Below, in pieces: positions 5,567 to 5,723 of a stretch of 5,723 bases of DNA (position 1 is its first letter; each line of letters starts with the position of its first letter). Location: positions 1 to 5,723 of the forward strand of contig JABABO010000207.1 of assembly GCA_014238195.1 (NCBI GenBank), given 5' to 3'. The position numbers and the translations under genes were made by a program. The notes under the pieces are model-generated. The model saw only the letters and a list, made by a program, of their open reading frames with translations, was not told the DNA's origin and made no database searches. Source of the DNA: Kordiimonadaceae bacterium (lineage in GTDB: Bacteria; Pseudomonadota; Alphaproteobacteria; Sphingomonadales; Kordiimonadaceae).

Positions 5567-5723
5567 CTATTTTTTGCGCCATGTAGTGCCTGTCGGTCCT
5601 ACCTCGATCATTAAACCATGTTCGGCAAATTCATTGCGGATACCATCGGCGGTGTGAAAATCTTTTTGACTGCGAGCCATTTCGTAGGCTGAAATTTTGC
5701 CTTCAATCCAGACGGTATCCACT
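5567..5723 (-). CDS. cysS: Cysteinyl-tRNA synthetase, C-terminal end (partial)
   Basis: The window edge leaves only the last 51 codons and a TAG stop (5567-5569). The visible part reads as the C-terminal helical anticodon-binding end of CysRS: ARSQKDFHTADGIRNEFAEH, then the hallmark ending GPTGTTWRKK (compare the usual DGPxGTxWR). CysRS charges tRNA-Cys with cysteine in the cytoplasm. The catalytic HIGH and KMSKS regions and the zinc site would lie beyond the right edge. The 10-nt gap to trmJ on the same strand suggests one transcript, joining tRNA charging and anticodon-loop modification. Confidence 0.9.
   Translation of the reverse strand, partial: VDTVWIEGKISAYEMARSQKDFHTADGIRNEFAEHGLMIEVGPTGTTWRKK

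Overview
The window looks like a stretch of alphaproteobacterial chromosome of moderate to low GC. The evidence is the order of a probable bamD tail, recN and ligA on the + strand, together with alphaproteobacterial-style RecN and LigA sequences (for example DKGVGG after the RecN Walker B motif and WAIAHKFPAE in the ligase). I cannot name a genus from the sequence. No tRNA, rRNA, CRISPR array, insertion sequence or phage gene was seen.

Layout. Positions 1-53 hold what is probably the last codons of an upstream gene, best read as bamD. recN (77-1738) and ligA (1754-4132) follow on the + strand 15 nt apart and are probably co-transcribed. Both are complete and carry all the expected catalytic motifs. 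LigA is long for its family because about 100 residues are inserted in the helix-hairpin-helix region. On the - strand at the right edge, the 3' end of cysS (5567-5723, cut by the window) is followed after 10 nt by a complete trmJ-type SPOUT methyltransferase (4804-5556). That pair is a small tRNA-function operon running towards the recN-ligA unit.

The interesting part is the roughly 670 bp between the two housekeeping blocks. After ligA comes a 217-nt AT-rich leader with three inverted repeats. Then come two short + strand genes, 64 codons (4350-4544) and 46 codons (4608-4748), each with a clear Shine-Dalgarno sequence. I recognise neither as a named family, but they are clearly related to each other. 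Both carry LK[D/E]LV, then IVRPxALGGA, and both end in A-[F/Y]-x-H. In these shared blocks most codons differ only at synonymous third positions, so selection is acting on the peptide. The layout, a variable helical N-terminal part, a conserved block ending in Gly-Gly-Ala and a very short His-terminated tail, resembles a leader/core precursor peptide pair. No modification or export enzyme lies in the window, so that function is inference only. A perfect 11-bp inverted repeat (4755-4795) separates the second peptide gene from the convergent trmJ and probably terminates transcription in both directions.
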